Positions 1 to 13,354 of a stretch of 64,000 bases of DNA are shown here, one piece after another. Within the stretch, counting starts at the first letter, position 1; every line of letters begins with the position of its first letter. A program made the translations under genes and the position numbers. The notes under the pieces were generated by a model. That model was not told the origin of the DNA, searched no databases, and worked only from the letters and a program-made list of their open reading frames with translations. The DNA comes from Longispora fulva (GTDB lineage: Bacteria; Actinomycetota; Actinomycetes; Mycobacteriales; Micromonosporaceae). Location of the stretch: NCBI RefSeq assembly GCF_015751905.1, contig NZ_JADOUF010000001.1, positions 6,758,001 to 6,822,000 on the forward strand, given 5' to 3'.

Positions 1-2283
1 TTCGACGGTGACCAGATGGCGGTCCACGTGCCGCTGTCCGCCGAGGCCCAGGCCGAGGCGCGGGTGCTGATGCTCTCGAGCAACAACATCCTCAAGCCGT
101 CGGACGGCAAGCCGGTCACCATGCCCACCCAGGACATGATCATCGGCCTGTACCACCTGAGCCACGTGTCCCCGAAGGCGCAGCCGGACCCCCGGGTGTT
201 CTCGACGGACGCCGAGGCGCGGATGGCCTACGACGCGGGCGAGCTGCACCTGCAGCAGCCGGTGAAGATCCGCCTCGACGGCCTCACCGAGGTCGACAAC
301 GGCGCGTTCGACGCCCCGTGGGAGGCCCCGGAGGGCTGGGAGCCGGGCACGCCGCTCATCGTCACCACGACGCTGGGCCGGGTGCTGTTCAACGAGACGC
401 TGCCGGTGGACTACCGGTTCGTGAACTACGAGATCCGCAAGGGTCAGCTCTCGGTGATCGTCAACGACCTGGCGGAGCGCTACCCCAAGGTGCAGCTGGC
501 GGCGACGCTGGACGCGCTCAAGGAGTACGGCTTCCACTGGGCGACCTGGTCCGGCGTCACGATCTCGATCGAGGACGTCGTCCAGCCGCCCAAGAAGTGG
601 GAGATCCTCGGCCGGTACGAGAAGGACGCCGACCTGATCGAGAAGCAGTACCACCGCGGTCTGATGACGGCGGAGGAGCGGCGTGGCGAGCTGATCGAGA
701 TCTGGACCAAGGCGACCAACGAGGTCGCCAAGGAGATGGAGACGGCGCTCCCGCAGGAGAACCCGCTGTGGGTCATGATCCACTCGGGTGCCCGTGGAAA
801 CATGCTGCAGCTCCGGCAGATCTCCGCGATCCGTGGTCTGGTGGCCAACCCCAAGGGCGAGATCATCCCGCGTCCGATCAAGTCCTCGTTCCGCGAGGGC
901 CTGTCGGTCCTGGAGTACTTCATCGCCACCCACGGTGCCCGTAAGGGCCTCGCGGACACGGCCCTGCGTACCGCCGACTCGGGTTACCTGACCCGTCGTC
1001 TGGTGGACGTCTCGCAGGACGTGATCATCCGCGAGGAGGACTGCGGCACCGAGCGCGCCATCCGGATGGCCATCGCGAAGGACATCGACGGCAAGCTGGT
1101 CGTCGACGAGCACGCGGAGTCCGGCGTCCACGCCCGCACCCTGGGCGACGACGTCAAGGACGCCAAGGGCAACGTCATCGCCACGGCCGGTTCGGACCTC
1201 AACACCCTGCTCACCGAGCAGCTGGTCGAGGCCGGGATCAAGGAGCTCCGGCTCCGCTCGGTGCTCACCTGCGAGTCCAAGCTCGGCGTCTGCGCCGCCT
1301 GCTACGGCCGGTCGCTGCCGACGGGCAAGAACGTGGACATCGGCGAGGCGGTCGGCATCATCGCCGCCCAGTCGATCGGTGAGCCCGGTACCCAGCTGAC
1401 GATGCGTACCTTCCACACCGGTGGTGTGGCGGGTGACGACATCACGCAGGGTCTGCCGCGTGTCCAGGAGATCTTCGAGGCTCGGGTTCCGAAGGGTAAG
1501 GCTCCGATCGCGGAGACCCCCGGAAAGATCCGGATCGAGGACGGCGAGCGGATGCGCAAGATCATCATCGTGCCGGACGACGGCAGCGAGGAGATCGTGC
1601 ACGACAAGCTCTCCAAGCGCTCGAAGCTCCGGGTGCACGAGGGTGGTCGGGTCGAGGTCGGCGAGAAGCTGGTCGAGGGCACGATCGACCCCCACGAGCT
1701 GCTGCGCATCATGGGTCCCCGCGCGGTTCAGGTCCACCTGACCGCAGAGGTCCAGAACGTGTACCGCTCGCAGGGTGTGCAGATCCACGACAAGCACATC
1801 GAGATCATCATCCGGCAGATGCTCAAGCGGGTCACGGTCATCGACTCGGGCTCCACGGAGTTCCTGCCGGGTTCGGTGGTCGACCGGGCGCAGTTCGAGG
1901 CGGAGAACCGCCGCCTCGTCGCCGAGGGTGGCGAGCCCGCCTCCGGCCGTCCGGTCCTGATGGGTATCACCAAGGCCTCGCTGGCCACGGACTCGTGGCT
2001 GTCGGCCGCCTCCTTCCAGGAGACGACCCGGGTGCTCACCGACGCGGCGATCAACGCCAAGTCGGACTCCCTGATCGGCCTGAAGGAGAACGTGATCATC
2101 GGAAAGCTCATCCCGGCGGGTACTGGCATCAGCAAGTACCGCAACATCCGGGTGGAGCCGACCGAGGAGGCCAAGGCCCGGGTGTACTCCATGACGGGCT
2201 ACACCGAGGTCGACTACGGCTTCGGTCCGGCGAGTGGTCAGGCCGTCCCGCTGGACGACTTCGACCTGGGCTCGTTCCGGTAG
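1..2283 (+). CDS. rpoC: DNA-directed RNA polymerase beta-prime subunit, 3' fragment
   Basis: This is the largest RNA polymerase subunit, truncated by the window edge: about 760 codons are present, while actinobacterial homologues have about 1,300. The first codons read [13 protein letters not shown], so the window opens inside the NADFDGD catalytic magnesium loop. The second zinc site (cysteines near 1041 and in [11 protein letters not shown] near 1270-1305) and the trigger-loop region [19 protein letters not shown] (near 1360-1420) are intact. The reading frame is open from base 1, so the internal ATG at 16 is not a start. The gene ends at TAG 2281-2283, 14 nt before a strong hairpin. Upstream rpoB is expected but lies outside the window. 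Confidence 0.98.
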   Translation, partial: FDGDQMAVHVPLSAEAQAEARVLMLSSNNILKPSDGKPVTMPTQDMIIGLYHLSHVSPKAQPDPRVFSTDAEARMAYDAGELHLQQPVKIRLDGLTEVDNGAFDAPWEAPEGWEPGTPLIVTTTLGRVLFNETLPVDYRFVNYEIRKGQLSVIVNDLAERYPKVQLAATLDALKEYGFHWATWSGVTISIEDVVQPPKKWEILGRYEKDADLIEKQYHRGLMTAEERRGELIEIWTKATNEVAKEMETALPQENPLWVMIHSGARGNMLQLRQISAIRGLVANPKGEIIPRPIKSSFREGLSVLEYFIATHGARKGLADTALRTADSGYLTRRLVDVSQDVIIREEDCGTERAIRMAIAKDIDGKLVVDEHAESGVHARTLGDDVKDAKGNVIATAGSDLNTLLTEQLVEAGIKELRLRSVLTCESKLGVCAACYGRSLPTGKNVDIGEAVGIIAAQSIGEPGTQLTMRTFHTGGVAGDDITQGLPRVQEIFEARVPKGKAPIAETPGKIRIEDGERMRKIIIVPDDGSEEIVHDKLSKRSKLRVHEGGRVEVGEKLVEGTIDPHELLRIMGPRAVQVHLTAEVQNVYRSQGVQIHDKHIEIIIRQMLKRVTVIDSGSTEFLPGSVVDRAQFEAENRRLVAEGGEPASGRPVLMGITKASLATDSWLSAASFQETTRVLTDAAINAKSDSLIGLKENVIIGKLIPAGTGISKYRNIRVEPTEEAKARVYSMTGYTEVDYGFGPASGQAVPLDDFDLGSFR

Positions 2284-2296
2284 ATGTAACGCGTCA

Positions 2297-2332
2297 ACTC
2301 TGGCCGGGCTCCTTCGGGGGCCCGGCCAGAGT
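2297..2332 (+). terminator. Terminator hairpin after rpoC
   Basis: Two 16-nt arms (2297-2312 and 2317-2332) pair with one G-T wobble around a TTCG tetraloop. There is no T-run, as is common in actinomycetes. The hairpin starts 14 nt after the rpoC stop and probably ends the rpoBC transcript. Confidence 0.8.
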
Positions 2333-2345
2333 GCATGATGGGACA

Positions 2346-2699
2346 GTGGCGTACCCGATGCTGACCCAACCGCTCCGGCACCCGGCGGATCCCGACCCGA
2401 CGGCGTCCACCAAGGCGCGCGCCGTCCTCCTGCTCGGGATCGCCGCGCTCGTCACGGGCCCGATGGTCGGCGGGCTCGTCCCCGCCTGGATCGCGTTGGC
2501 CCTGGCCCGCCAGGCGACGGCGGATATCGACGCCGCGGCCGGTTTCCTCACCGGACGGCGTTTGGTCCGGATCGGCACCGCCCTGGCCTGGGCCGGCGTG
2601 GCGCTGGCGGCCACGGCCCTCGTGCTCGCCGTCGTGATCGGCCTCCTGCACCTCGTTCCGACCGGCGCGGGACAGGACTTCGACTCGCACACGTCGTAG
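2346..2699 (+). CDS. Small DUF4190-type membrane protein
   Basis: A predicted 117-residue membrane protein of unknown function. Two hydrophobic segments are visible: a first helix around AVLLLGIAALVTGPMVGGLV, then a second around LAWAGVALAATALVLAVVIG. A short polar loop containing ALARQATADIDAAAGFLTGR separates them, which is the DUF4190 layout. The GTG at 2346 was chosen because it directly follows the rpoC terminator; an in-frame ATG at 2358 is an alternative. No clear ribosome-binding site precedes it. It is followed 20 nt later by a second gene of the same family, which suggests an old duplication. Confidence 0.7.
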   Translation: MAYPMLTQPLRHPADPDPTASTKARAVLLLGIAALVTGPMVGGLVPAWIALALARQATADIDAAAGFLTGRRLVRIGTALAWAGVALAATALVLAVVIGLLHLVPTGAGQDFDSHTS

Positions 2700-2719
2700 G
2701 TGTACGTCAAGATGGCTGC

Positions 2720-3457
2720 ATGACGCAGGACCACGGGCAGACACCGCCAGAGCCGATTCCGTGGGCGGCACCCTCGCCGTGGGAGGTTCCCCGGGAGCCC
2801 GCCATCCCGGCCCCGGGTCCGGCCCCAGGCCCAGCCCCTGCCCCGGTCCCAGGCCCTGCCCAGGCTCCGGCCCCGGCCGTCGCGCCGCCGCCGGCGCAGT
2901 GGGTGACGCCAGGGTCGACCGCGCCCGGTCAGGTGCCGCCGGTGGCCGCGCCGCCCGCTCCGGTGCACCCCATGGGCGCGCCGCCCGCTCCGGTACCCCC
3001 CATGGCCGCAGCGCCAGCCCCGGTGCCGCAGTGGCACCGCCCACCGCCTCCACCGCGCCAGCCGGGCCCGGCGATCGCGATGGCCGCCGTCCTCCCCGGC
3101 CCCGGCGGCGACTTCAACCTCGCGTACCCGGCCGTGCGCCCGATCCAGTCCGGGGTCGCCCTGGGCTCGCTGACGGCCGGGATCGCCTCGCTGCTGGTCT
3201 CGATCGCCGTGCTCTGCTTCGGGGTGACCGGTGCCCAGGACGGCTGGGGCGCCCGAGTGGCCGGAGCGTTCGCCGTGCTGGGCGCCGCCGCAGGGCTCGC
3301 CGGGCTCGCGCTCGGCGCCGCAGCGGTCCGCCAGATCCGCCGGGCCAGGGGAGAACTCAGCGGCAAGGGCGTGGCCCTCACAGGGCTGTGCCTCGCCGGG
3401 GTCGGGCTCGCGTCCAGCGTAGGGGCCCTGCTTCTGGCAGTGGTCCTGAGCACGTAA
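2720..3457 (+). CDS. Proline-rich DUF4190-type membrane protein
   Basis: A predicted 245-residue protein. Residues 1-120 are a low-complexity Pro/Ala/Val tail with repeated PAPGPAP and APPAPVHPMG-like units, presumably cytoplasmic and extended. Residues about 145-245 hold hydrophobic helices (SLTAGIASLLVSIAVLCFG, then an Ala/Gly-rich helix, then LAGVGLASSVGALLLAVVLS) with the basic AAVRQIRRARGELSGKG loop typical of DUF4190. It follows the previous gene by 20 nt and is probably co-transcribed. The tail resembles those of actinomycete division- or envelope-associated membrane proteins, but no function can be assigned. Confidence 0.75.
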   Translation: MTQDHGQTPPEPIPWAAPSPWEVPREPAIPAPGPAPGPAPAPVPGPAQAPAPAVAPPPAQWVTPGSTAPGQVPPVAAPPAPVHPMGAPPAPVPPMAAAPAPVPQWHRPPPPPRQPGPAIAMAAVLPGPGGDFNLAYPAVRPIQSGVALGSLTAGIASLLVSIAVLCFGVTGAQDGWGARVAGAFAVLGAAAGLAGLALGAAAVRQIRRARGELSGKGVALTGLCLAGVGLASSVGALLLAVVLST

Positions 3458-3558
3458 CGGGGACCGGCGCGGGGTGCGCAACCCGACCAGGTACTCTGGT
3501 ATAGAGCATCCGCCACGGTGACTCGGGCCACGATGAGCACGCCTCGGCACTCCTCGTT

Positions 3559-3587
3559 TTGACCTACGTTCTCATAGTGGGTACTCT
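3559..3587 (+). promoter_or_regulatory. Probable principal-sigma promoter of rpsL operon
   Basis: TTGACC (3559-3564) and TACTCT (3582-3587) are separated by 17 nt, a good match to the actinobacterial housekeeping promoter. It drives rpsL-rpsG and probably fusA-tuf. Confidence 0.75.
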
Positions 3588-3700
3588 TTCCCCTTGTGCC
3601 TGGGCATCCCCAGGCCATCGTGCGTGCGCTCCGGCTAATCCCGGACGCGGGCACGAGCCCAGAACCGGTCGGATCCCCATCCGATCGGGGAGCGCAGACG

Positions 3701-3725
3701 GCGACACGCCCGAGCGCGGGGGTCG
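3701..3725 (+). promoter_or_regulatory. Leader stem-loop motif, copy 1 (rpsL)
   Basis: These 25 nt are identical to 8409-8433 in the rpsJ leader. They can fold as CGAC/GTCG and CCCG/CGGG stems around an AGCG loop with a small asymmetric internal loop (ACG against G). The motif lies in the predicted 5' UTR, about 115 nt before the rpsL start. Confidence 0.7.
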
Positions 3726-3840
3726 AAGCCCAGGCTTCATCAGCAACAGGCATGCACTATCTGACAGCTTTGCTTTAAGAGCTAGTGAACGGCCCGGCCG
3801 CGGCGCGCGGCGCCGAGGCCGGAGGGAGCGGAGAGACCCG

Positions 3841-4215
3841 GTGCCAACAATCCAGCAGCTGGTCCGTAAGGGCCGTCAGGCGAAGACGAGCAAGACGAAG
3901 ACGCCTGCGCTCAAGGGCAGCCCGCAGCGGCGTGGTGTGTGCACTCGCGTGTACACGACCACCCCCAAGAAGCCGAACTCGGCCCTGCGGAAGGTCGCTC
4001 GTGTGCGACTCACCAGCGGCATCGAGGTAACGGCCTACATCCCGGGCGTCGGCCACAACCTGCAGGAGCACTCGATCGTGCTCGTGCGTGGTGGTCGTGT
4101 GAAGGACCTTCCCGGTGTCCGTTACAAGATCATTCGCGGTTCGCTCGACACCCAGGGTGTCCGGAACCGTAAGCAGGCTCGCAGCCGCTACGGCGCGAAG
4201 AAGGAGAAGAGCTAA
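3841..4215 (+). CDS. rpsL: 30S ribosomal protein S12
   Basis: A 124-residue decoding-centre protein of full family length. The GTG start follows GGAGGGAGCGGAGAG and gives the canonical [13 protein letters not shown]-terminus; longer upstream extensions of the frame lie in the leader. The streptomycin-contact loops [12 protein letters not shown] and [13 protein letters not shown] are wild type, with Lys43 and Lys88 both present. The stop codon overlaps the rpsG start (TAATG), so the two genes are likely translationally coupled. Confidence 0.98.
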   Translation: MPTIQQLVRKGRQAKTSKTKTPALKGSPQRRGVCTRVYTTTPKKPNSALRKVARVRLTSGIEVTAYIPGVGHNLQEHSIVLVRGGRVKDLPGVRYKIIRGSLDTQGVRNRKQARSRYGAKKEKS

Positions 4216-4685
4216 TGCCGCGTAAGGGCCCCGCCCCGCGCCGGCCGCTCGTTGCGGACCCGGTCTACAACTCCACGATCGTCACCCAGCTGGTCAACAA
4301 GATCCTGCTGGAAGGCAAGCGTGGCCTGGCTGAGCGCCTCGTCTACGGTGCCCTCGAGGGCGCCAAGGAGAAGGCCGGCACCGACCCGGTCGTCATCCTG
4401 AAGCGCGCGCTGGACAACATCAAGCCGACCCTCGAGGTCCGCAGCCGCCGTGTTGGTGGCGCGACCTACCAGGTGCCGGTCGAGGTGCGCCCGCAGCGTG
4501 CCGTGACCCTCGGCATGCGCTGGCTCGTCCAGTACAGCCGGGCGCGTCGCGAGAAGACGATGACCGAACGGCTCATGAACGAGCTGCTCGACGCCAGCAA
4601 CGGCCTCGGCGCCGCTGTGAAGCGTCGCGAGGACACGCACAAGATGGCCGAGTCGAACAAGGCCTTCGCGCACTACCGCTGGTAG
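4215..4685 (+). CDS. rpsG: 30S ribosomal protein S7
   Basis: A 156-residue primary 16S rRNA-binding protein that nucleates the 30S head, at normal family length. It begins [20 protein letters not shown] and contains the conserved [18 protein letters not shown] helix and the C-terminal NKAFAHYRW. It starts on the last base of the rpsL stop codon. In many bacteria S7 represses its own operon, but the binding site is not recognisable here. Confidence 0.98.
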   Translation: MPRKGPAPRRPLVADPVYNSTIVTQLVNKILLEGKRGLAERLVYGALEGAKEKAGTDPVVILKRALDNIKPTLEVRSRRVGGATYQVPVEVRPQRAVTLGMRWLVQYSRARREKTMTERLMNELLDASNGLGAAVKRREDTHKMAESNKAFAHYRW

Positions 4686-4698
4686 GACGCGACGGATG

Positions 4699-4724
4699 CC
4701 TGCGGCGGGGGACCCTGCCGCAGG
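4699..4724 (+). terminator. Hairpin between rpsG and fusA
   Basis: CCTGCGGC (4699-4706) pairs with GCCGCAGG (4717-4724) shortly after the rpsG stop. It has no T-run. It could be a partial terminator, an attenuator or an mRNA-processing site that sets rpsG against fusA expression. Confidence 0.5.
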
Positions 4725-4827
4725 GATCCGGTGGCTGAGCCCCGGTGGCCGGTGAAAATCCGGTCGCCAGGGCCGGCAAACTAGTGAGTGCAAACTCCAG
4801 ACTTTCTAGAGACGAGTAGGGATCACA

Positions 4828-6927
<2,100 letters not shown>

Positions 6928-7020
6928 TTCGCCGGTAGTCACGCCCGGGCAGCATCACCGGGCCGGTCCGACTAGGGCCAGACCCAGATCGACGTAACCA
7001 ACGGTCCACAGGAGGACACA

Positions 7021-8214
<1,194 letters not shown>

Positions 8215-8220
8215 CCCGAT

Positions 8221-8250
8221 TTCACTTTGCCGTACCTCGTACGGCATAAT
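8221..8250 (+). promoter_or_regulatory. Possible rpsJ promoter
   Basis: TTCACT (8221-8226) and CATAAT (8245-8250) are 18 nt apart. The -10 is good and the -35 weak. The predicted transcript would have a 5' UTR of about 240 nt containing the shared leader motif. The hairpin after tuf lies within the spacer. Confidence 0.45.
8228..8246 (+). terminator. Hairpin after tuf
   Basis: TGCCGTAC (8228-8235) and GTACGGCA (8239-8246) are perfect complements around a 3-nt loop, starting 14 nt after the tuf stop. It has an AT-rich tail (TAATGAAT) but no true T-run. It may end the str transcript, and it overlaps a possible rpsJ promoter. Confidence 0.6.
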
Positions 8251-8408
8251 GAATAGGTTGTGCGTTGCGGGGCGGCCCAGGCTGCCCGGTCTCCGGAGTC
8301 ATCCAGGCCGCCCCGTCTCGCGGTGTTCGACCCCGCTCGAACACCCCGACCCCGTCGTCGCACCGGGGCCCGCTGTCCGTCCTCAGGGACGGAGTATGGC
8401 CCTAGAGC

Positions 8409-8433
8409 GCGACACGCCCGAGCGCGGGGGTCG
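8409..8433 (+). promoter_or_regulatory. Leader stem-loop motif, copy 2 (rpsJ)
   Basis: Identical over 25 nt to 3701-3725, with the same CGAC/GTCG and CCCG/CGGG pairing. It ends 64 nt before the rpsJ start codon. The rest of the 8215-8497 leader has no gene and no other similarity to the rpsL leader. Confidence 0.7.
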
Positions 8434-8497
8434 GAAGCAATCGAGGCGAAACTGGCCTCGGCCAGCAGCGGCACGAGAGAAGGAAACAGAAGCCACC

Positions 8498-8806
8498 ATG
8501 GCGGGACAGAAGATCCGCATCCGGCTCAAGGCCTACGACCACGAGGTCGTGGACTCTTCGGCTCGGAAGATCGTCGAGACCGTGACGCGTACCGGCGCTC
8601 AGGTCGCAGGCCCGGTGCCGCTGCCGACGGAGATCAACCGCTACTGCGTCATCCGCTCGCCGCACAAGTACAAGGACTCGCGCGAGCACTTCGAGATGCG
8701 CACGCACAAGCGTCTGATCGACATCATCGACCCGACCCCGAAGACGGTTGACTCGCTCATGCGACTCGACCTTCCGGCTGGTGTCGACATCGAGATCAAG
8801 CTGTAG
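8498..8806 (+). CDS. rpsJ: 30S ribosomal protein S10
   Basis: A 102-residue protein of the 30S head that also acts in NusB/NusG-linked antitermination. The ATG at 8498 gives the canonical [20 protein letters not shown]-terminus and follows AGAAGGAAACAGAAGCCACC; upstream codons of the same frame belong to the leader. The conserved loop [20 protein letters not shown] is present. It is the first gene of the S10 operon, and rplC follows after 10 nt. Confidence 0.98.
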   Translation: MAGQKIRIRLKAYDHEVVDSSARKIVETVTRTGAQVAGPVPLPTEINRYCVIRSPHKYKDSREHFEMRTHKRLIDIIDPTPKTVDSLMRLDLPAGVDIEIKL

Positions 8807-8816
8807 GGACCGGACA

Positions 8817-9479
8817 ATGGACAGGCAAGTCAAGGGCATCCTGGGCGCCAAGCTCGGCATGACCCAGGTCTGGGACAACAACAAGGTTGTCCCGGTGACT
8901 GTGGTGCAGGCCGGCCCCTGTGTGGTCAGCCAGGTTCGCAGCACCGACAAGGACGGCTACGCCGCTGTTCAGCTGGCGTACGGGTCGATCGACCCGCGCA
9001 AGGTGAACAAGCCGCTGGCCGGTCACTACGAGAAGGCCGGGGTCGCTCCGCGCCGTCACGTCGTCGAGATTCGGACGCCGGACGCCGACGCGTACGCCCT
9101 GGGCCAGGAGATCACCGCGGAAGCGTTCCCCGTCGGTGTGACCGTGGATGTCACGGGCCGCACCAAGGGTAAGGGCTACGCCGGTGTCATGAAGCGGCAC
9201 GGCTTCCACGGTCTGAAGGCGTCGCACGGTGTGCAGCGCAAGCACCGTTCGCCGGGTTCCATCGGCGCCTGTGCGACCCCGGGTCGCGTCTTCAGGGGTA
9301 CGCGGATGGCCGGTCGGATGGGTGGCGTTCGCTTCACCGTCCAGAACCTGTCGGTGCACGCGGTTGACGTCGAGAACAACCTGATCCTGGTCAAGGGCGC
9401 TGTCCCGGGGCCGAAGGGCGCGGTTGTGCTCATCCGTACCGCTGCGAAGACCAACCTGAAGAAGGGCGGTGTGAAGTAA
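8817..9479 (+). CDS. rplC: 50S ribosomal protein L3
   Basis: A 220-residue protein that binds near the peptidyl-transferase centre. The ATG at 8817 starts [20 protein letters not shown], and the conserved extension [20 protein letters not shown] follows in the second half. Earlier in-frame ATGs lie inside rpsJ. The final A of the TAA stop is the first base of the rplD ATG. Confidence 0.97.
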   Translation: MDRQVKGILGAKLGMTQVWDNNKVVPVTVVQAGPCVVSQVRSTDKDGYAAVQLAYGSIDPRKVNKPLAGHYEKAGVAPRRHVVEIRTPDADAYALGQEITAEAFPVGVTVDVTGRTKGKGYAGVMKRHGFHGLKASHGVQRKHRSPGSIGACATPGRVFRGTRMAGRMGGVRFTVQNLSVHAVDVENNLILVKGAVPGPKGAVVLIRTAAKTNLKKGGVK

Positions 9480-10123
9480 TGACCACCGTTGACGTCCGTG
9501 ACGCCGAGGGCGCCACGACCGGTTCGGTCGAGCTCCCCGCCGCGATCTTCGACGTGCAGTCGAACATCCCGCTGATGCACCAGGTCGTTGTCGCTCAGCT
9601 TGCTGCCGCCCGTCAGGGCACGCACAAGGTGAAGACCCGCGCTGAGGTCTCCGGCGGCGGCAAGAAGCCGTACAAGCAGAAGGGGACCGGTCGCGCCCGT
9701 CAGGGCTCGACCCGTTCGCCGCAGTTCGCTGGTGGTGGCGTCTCGCACGGGCCCGTCCCGCGGGACTACTCGCAGCGGACCCCCAAGAAGATGAAGGCCG
9801 CCGCCCTGCGTGGCGCTCTCTCCGACCGGGCCCGCAACGGCCAGGTGTTCGTGGTCGAGTCGTTCGTGTCCGGCGAGAAGCCGTCCACGAAGACCGCCCT
9901 CGCCGCGCTCAACAAGATCTCGGACGCCACCCGCGCCCTGGTCGTGCTGAGCCGCGTGGAGGAGACCTCCTGGCTGAGCCTGCGTAACGTGCCCACGGTG
10001 CACCTGCTCGCCGTCGACCAACTCAACACGTACGACGTGCTGGTCAACGACGACGTGGTCTTCACCGTCGAGGCTCTGAACGAGTTCCTGGGTAACAAGC
10101 AGGAGCAGGAGGAGAGCAAGTGA
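9479..10123 (+). CDS. rplD: 50S ribosomal protein L4
   Basis: A 214-residue protein lining the peptide exit tunnel. The tunnel loop with [20 protein letters not shown] is intact; changes here can give macrolide resistance, and none is obvious. The start overlaps the rplC stop by one base, and the last 4 nt overlap the rplW GTG. L4 autoregulates the S10 operon in gamma-proteobacteria, but no such site is evident here. Confidence 0.97.
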   Translation: MTTVDVRDAEGATTGSVELPAAIFDVQSNIPLMHQVVVAQLAAARQGTHKVKTRAEVSGGGKKPYKQKGTGRARQGSTRSPQFAGGGVSHGPVPRDYSQRTPKKMKAAALRGALSDRARNGQVFVVESFVSGEKPSTKTALAALNKISDATRALVVLSRVEETSWLSLRNVPTVHLLAVDQLNTYDVLVNDDVVFTVEALNEFLGNKQEQEESK

Positions 10124-10428
10124 GCGGCGTGAGCTTCGGGGATCCCCGAGACGTCATCCTGCAGCCGGTCGTCTCCGAGAAGAGCTACGGCCTGCTGGAC
10201 CAGAACAAGTACACGTTCCTGGTTCACCCGGACGCCAACAAGACGCACATCAAGATCGCTATCCAGCAGATCTTCAGCGTCAAGGTGGAGTCGGTGAACA
10301 CGCTCAACCGCGAGGGTAAGCGCAAGCGCACCAAGTTCGGCTGGGGCAAGCGCAAGGACACCAAGCGCGCGATCGTGACGTTGGCCCCGGGTGACCGGAT
10401 TGAGGCCTTCGGCGGCCCGGTCAGCTGA
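10120..10428 (+). CDS. rplW: 50S ribosomal protein L23
   Basis: A 102-residue protein at the tunnel exit, the docking point for trigger factor and SRP. The GTG start overlaps the rplD stop (GTGA). Conserved features are [17 protein letters not shown], the [16 protein letters not shown] helix and the basic loop [19 protein letters not shown]. The family-typical length supports this start. Confidence 0.96.
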   Translation: MSGVSFGDPRDVILQPVVSEKSYGLLDQNKYTFLVHPDANKTHIKIAIQQIFSVKVESVNTLNREGKRKRTKFGWGKRKDTKRAIVTLAPGDRIEAFGGPVS

Positions 10429-10442
10429 CGAGGAGTAGGTAA

Positions 10443-11282
10443 ATGGGCATCCGCAAGTACAAGCCGACGACCCCGGGTCGCCGTGGTTCCAGCGTTGCTG
10501 ACTTCGCTGAGATCACGCGTAGCACGCCCGAGAAGTCGCTGCTGCGCCCGCTGCACTCCAAGGGCGGCCGGAACGCGCAGGGTCGGATCACGACTCGCCA
10601 CCAGGGTGGCGGTCACAAGCGTCAGTACCGCCTGATCGACTTCAAGCGGGCGGACAAGGACGGCGTGCCGGCCAAGGTCGCGCACATCGAGTACGACCCG
10701 AACCGTACGGCTCGGATCGCGCTCCTGCACTTCGCTGACGGCGAGAAGCGGTACATCATCGCGCCGAAGGACCTGAAGCAGGGCGACCGGATCGAGGCCG
10801 GCGTTGGTGCCGACATCAAGCCGGGCAACAACCTGCCGCTGCGCAACATCCCGACCGGTACGACGATCCACGCTGTGGAGCTTCGTCCGGGCGGCGGGGC
10901 CAAGATGGCCCGCTCCGCGGGTGTTGGCATCCAGCTCCTGGGCAAGGAGGGTACGTACGCGACCCTCCGTCTGCCCTCGGGCGAGATGCGGCGGGTGGAC
11001 ATCCGCTGCCGCGCCACCATCGGTGAGATCGGCAACGCAGAGCAGTCCAACATCAACTGGGGTAAGGCCGGCCGTATGCGGTGGAAGGGCAAGCGCCCGA
11101 CCGTCCGTGGTGTCGCGATGAACCCGGTTGACCACCCGCACGGTGGTGGTGAGGGTAAGACCTCCGGTGGTCGCCACCCGGTCAACCCGAACGGCAAGCC
11201 CGAGGGGCGTACGCGCCGCAAGGGCAAGGCCAGCGACAAGCTCATCGTCCGCCGTCGCTACGCGACCCGCAAGCGCGGTTAG
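10443..11282 (+). CDS. rplB: 50S ribosomal protein L2
   Basis: A 279-residue protein that stabilises the peptidyl-transferase centre and the subunit interface. It starts [20 protein letters not shown] after a GAGGAGTAGGTAA site. The C-terminal [20 protein letters not shown] contains the histidine loop implicated in activity. It is full length with no anomaly. Confidence 0.98.
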   Translation: MGIRKYKPTTPGRRGSSVADFAEITRSTPEKSLLRPLHSKGGRNAQGRITTRHQGGGHKRQYRLIDFKRADKDGVPAKVAHIEYDPNRTARIALLHFADGEKRYIIAPKDLKQGDRIEAGVGADIKPGNNLPLRNIPTGTTIHAVELRPGGGAKMARSAGVGIQLLGKEGTYATLRLPSGEMRRVDIRCRATIGEIGNAEQSNINWGKAGRMRWKGKRPTVRGVAMNPVDHPHGGGEGKTSGGRHPVNPNGKPEGRTRRKGKASDKLIVRRRYATRKRG

Positions 11283-11299
11283 TCCGGGAGTAACGAGAG

Positions 11300-11581
11300 A
11301 TGCCTCGCAGTCTCAAGAAGGGCCCCTTCGTGGACGACCACCTTCAGAAGAAGGTGGATGTCCAGAACGAAAAGGGCACCAAGAACGTCATCAAGACCTG
11401 GTCGCGGCGCTCGACCATCACCCCGGACTTCCTGGGGCACACGATCGCCGTGCACGACGGGCGCAAGCACGTGCCCGTCTTCATCTCGGAGGCGATGGTC
11501 GGGCACAAGCTCGGCGAGTTCGCTCTGACCCGCACGTTCAAGGGTCACGAGAAGGACGACCGCAAGAGCCGTCGGCGCTAA
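11300..11581 (+). CDS. rpsS: 30S ribosomal protein S19
   Basis: A 93-residue 30S head protein that contacts S13 and the A-site finger. It begins [20 protein letters not shown] and contains the canonical [20 protein letters not shown] and [12 protein letters not shown]. It lies 17 nt after rplB and 34 nt before rplV. Confidence 0.98.
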   Translation: MPRSLKKGPFVDDHLQKKVDVQNEKGTKNVIKTWSRRSTITPDFLGHTIAVHDGRKHVPVFISEAMVGHKLGEFALTRTFKGHEKDDRKSRRR

Positions 11582-11615
11582 CCGGCCGGGAATCGACGAG
11601 TAGGGGTTTACAGCG

Positions 11616-12065
11616 ATGCCAGTTAAGGGCGACGCTCCAGCGCTTCCGGGCGCGAGGGCGGTTGCGCGCCACGTGCGCGTCTCGGCGAGTAAGGCACGCC
11701 GGGTGATCAACCTGGTCCGTGGCCTGCCCGCCAACAGGGCGCTCACGGTTCTCAAGTTTGCGCCGCAGGCAGCCAGCGAGCCGATCTACAAGGTGCTCGC
11801 AAGTGCGATCGCCAACGCCGAGAACAACGAGCGGCTCGACCCCGACTCGCTGCTCGTGGCCGAGGCTTTCGTCGATGAGGGTCCGACGCTGAAGCGGTTC
11901 CGGCCGCGGGCTCAGGGTCGGGCGTACCGGATCCGCAAGCGCACGTGCCACATCACGATCGTGGTGGAAAGCGTGCAGGCTGCGGCTCCGCGTACCGTCA
12001 AGAAGGCCGCGAAGGCTGCCGAGGCCGCTCCGGCGGTTGAGGCCGAGAAGGAGAGCGCCGAGTAA
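11616..12065 (+). CDS. rplV: 50S ribosomal protein L22
   Basis: A 149-residue exit-tunnel protein. The core spans residues about 10-118 and includes [19 protein letters not shown] and the tunnel hairpin [18 protein letters not shown]. Residues beyond about 120 form an Ala/Glu/Lys-rich tail ([19 protein letters not shown]) common in actinobacterial L22. The stop codon overlaps the rpsC start (TAATG). Confidence 0.97.
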   Translation: MPVKGDAPALPGARAVARHVRVSASKARRVINLVRGLPANRALTVLKFAPQAASEPIYKVLASAIANAENNERLDPDSLLVAEAFVDEGPTLKRFRPRAQGRAYRIRKRTCHITIVVESVQAAAPRTVKKAAKAAEAAPAVEAEKESAE

Positions 12066-12922
12066 TGGGTCAGAAAGTTCACCCGCACGGGTTCCGACTC
12101 GGCATCAGCACCGAGTACAAGTCCCGGTGGTACGCGGACAAGCTGTACAAGGACTACGTCGGCGAGGATGTCAAGATCCGTCGCATGATGTCCAAGGGGC
12201 TTGAGCGCGCGGGTATCTCGAAGGTCGACATCGAGCGCACCCGGGACCGGGTCCGCATCGACATCCACACCGCCCGGCCGGGCATTGTCATCGGCCGGAA
12301 GGGTGCGGAGGCGGACAAGATCCGTACCGCTCTCGAGAAGCTCACGGGCAAGCAGATCCAGCTGAACATCCTCGAGGTCAAGAACCCCGAGTCGGATGCG
12401 CAGCTGGTCGCCCAGGGCGTGGCGGAGCAGCTGTCCAGCCGGGTTTCGTTCCGGCGGGCGATGCGTAAGTCGATGCAGTCGGCGATGAAGAACCCGCTCG
12501 TCAAGGGCATCCGGGTTCAGGTCTCCGGCCGTCTCGGCGGCGCCGAGATGAGCCGCACGGAGTTCTACCGTGAGGGTCGCGTTCCGCTGCACACGCTGCG
12601 TGCGGGCATCGACTACGGCTTCTTCGAGGCCCGGACCACCTTCGGTCGGATCGGCGTGAAGGTCTGGATCTACAAGGGCGACGCCGTCCCCGGTCGTGAC
12701 GCGCTCGAGCAGCAGGCGGCCGCTGGCCGTCCGCGCCGCGAGCCGCGCGCCGGTGCCGCCGACCGTCCGCGTCGCAGTGGTCGCTCGGGTGCGACCGGTA
12801 CGACCGGGCACAGCACTGAGGCTGGACGTGCGGCTGCGGCCGAGTTCGGCGGTACCAAGAACACCGACGCCGCTGCTGCTGTTGAGGCCGCTCCGGTGAC
12901 TGAAAACGGGCAGGAGGGCTGA
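12065..12922 (+). CDS. rpsC: 30S ribosomal protein S3
   Basis: A 285-residue protein at the mRNA entry channel. It begins [20 protein letters not shown] and has the KH-type [15 protein letters not shown] loop and the S3 C-terminal domain [20 protein letters not shown]. The last 70 residues or so are a low-complexity Arg/Ala/Gly tail that lengthens it beyond the E. coli protein (233 residues), as is usual in actinomycetes. Confidence 0.97.
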   Translation: MGQKVHPHGFRLGISTEYKSRWYADKLYKDYVGEDVKIRRMMSKGLERAGISKVDIERTRDRVRIDIHTARPGIVIGRKGAEADKIRTALEKLTGKQIQLNILEVKNPESDAQLVAQGVAEQLSSRVSFRRAMRKSMQSAMKNPLVKGIRVQVSGRLGGAEMSRTEFYREGRVPLHTLRAGIDYGFFEARTTFGRIGVKVWIYKGDAVPGRDALEQQAAAGRPRREPRAGAADRPRRSGRSGATGTTGHSTEAGRAAAAEFGGTKNTDAAAAVEAAPVTENGQEG

Positions 12923-12928
12923 CCTGAC

Positions 12929-13354
12929 ATGTTGATGCCACGTAAGCCCCCGAAGGGCTTCCGTAAGCCGCACAACCCCAAGCGGTCGGGTGCGGCCAAG
13001 GGCGGCACCAGGGTTGTCTTCGGTGAGTTCGGCATCCAGGCTCTGGAGCCGGCGTACGTGACGAACCGGCAGATCGAGTCGGCACGTATCGCGATGACCC
13101 GTCACATCAAGCGTGGCGGTAAGGTCTGGATCACGATCTTCCCGGACCAGTCCATCACGAAGAAGCCCGCCGAGACCCGCATGGGTTCCGGTAAGGGTTC
13201 CCCCGAGTGGTGGGTCGCGAACGTCAAGCCGGGTCGGATCCTGTTCGAGATGGCGTTCCCGAACGAGGTGATCGCGCGTGAAGCAATGCGACGCGCGATC
13301 CACAAGCTGCCGATGAAGTGCCGCATTGTTAAGCGCGAAGTGGGTGAGGCGTGA
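12929..13354 (+). CDS. rplP: 50S ribosomal protein L16
   Basis: A 141-residue protein of the A-site and peptidyl-transferase region. Conserved segments are [20 protein letters not shown] and the block around [19 protein letters not shown]. The N-terminus, [20 protein letters not shown], is less conserved than the usual PRKVKHRKQHHPKRSG, which I recall from homologues. The stop overlaps the rpmC start. Confidence 0.97.
   Translation: MLMPRKPPKGFRKPHNPKRSGAAKGGTRVVFGEFGIQALEPAYVTNRQIESARIAMTRHIKRGGKVWITIFPDQSITKKPAETRMGSGKGSPEWWVANVKPGRILFEMAFPNEVIAREAMRRAIHKLPMKCRIVKREVGEA

Larger units (their letters stand above)
3458..3840 (+). other. rpsL: 383-nt intergenic leader region of the str operon
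   Basis: This stretch holds no credible gene. It contains a promoter at 3559-3587, a possible extended -10 (TGGTATAGA, near 3498-3505) that could be a second promoter, the shared stem-loop motif at 3701-3725, and a GC-rich segment before the rpsL start. The predicted 5' UTR is therefore about 245 nt, long for a ribosomal operon and suggestive of RNA-level control. Confidence 0.7.

Noticed and set aside
3559-3840. Upstream extension of rpsL to an ATG at 3559
   Set aside because: It would start at the -35 hexamer and add 94 residues unlike any S12. The GTG at 3841 gives the exact family N-terminus.
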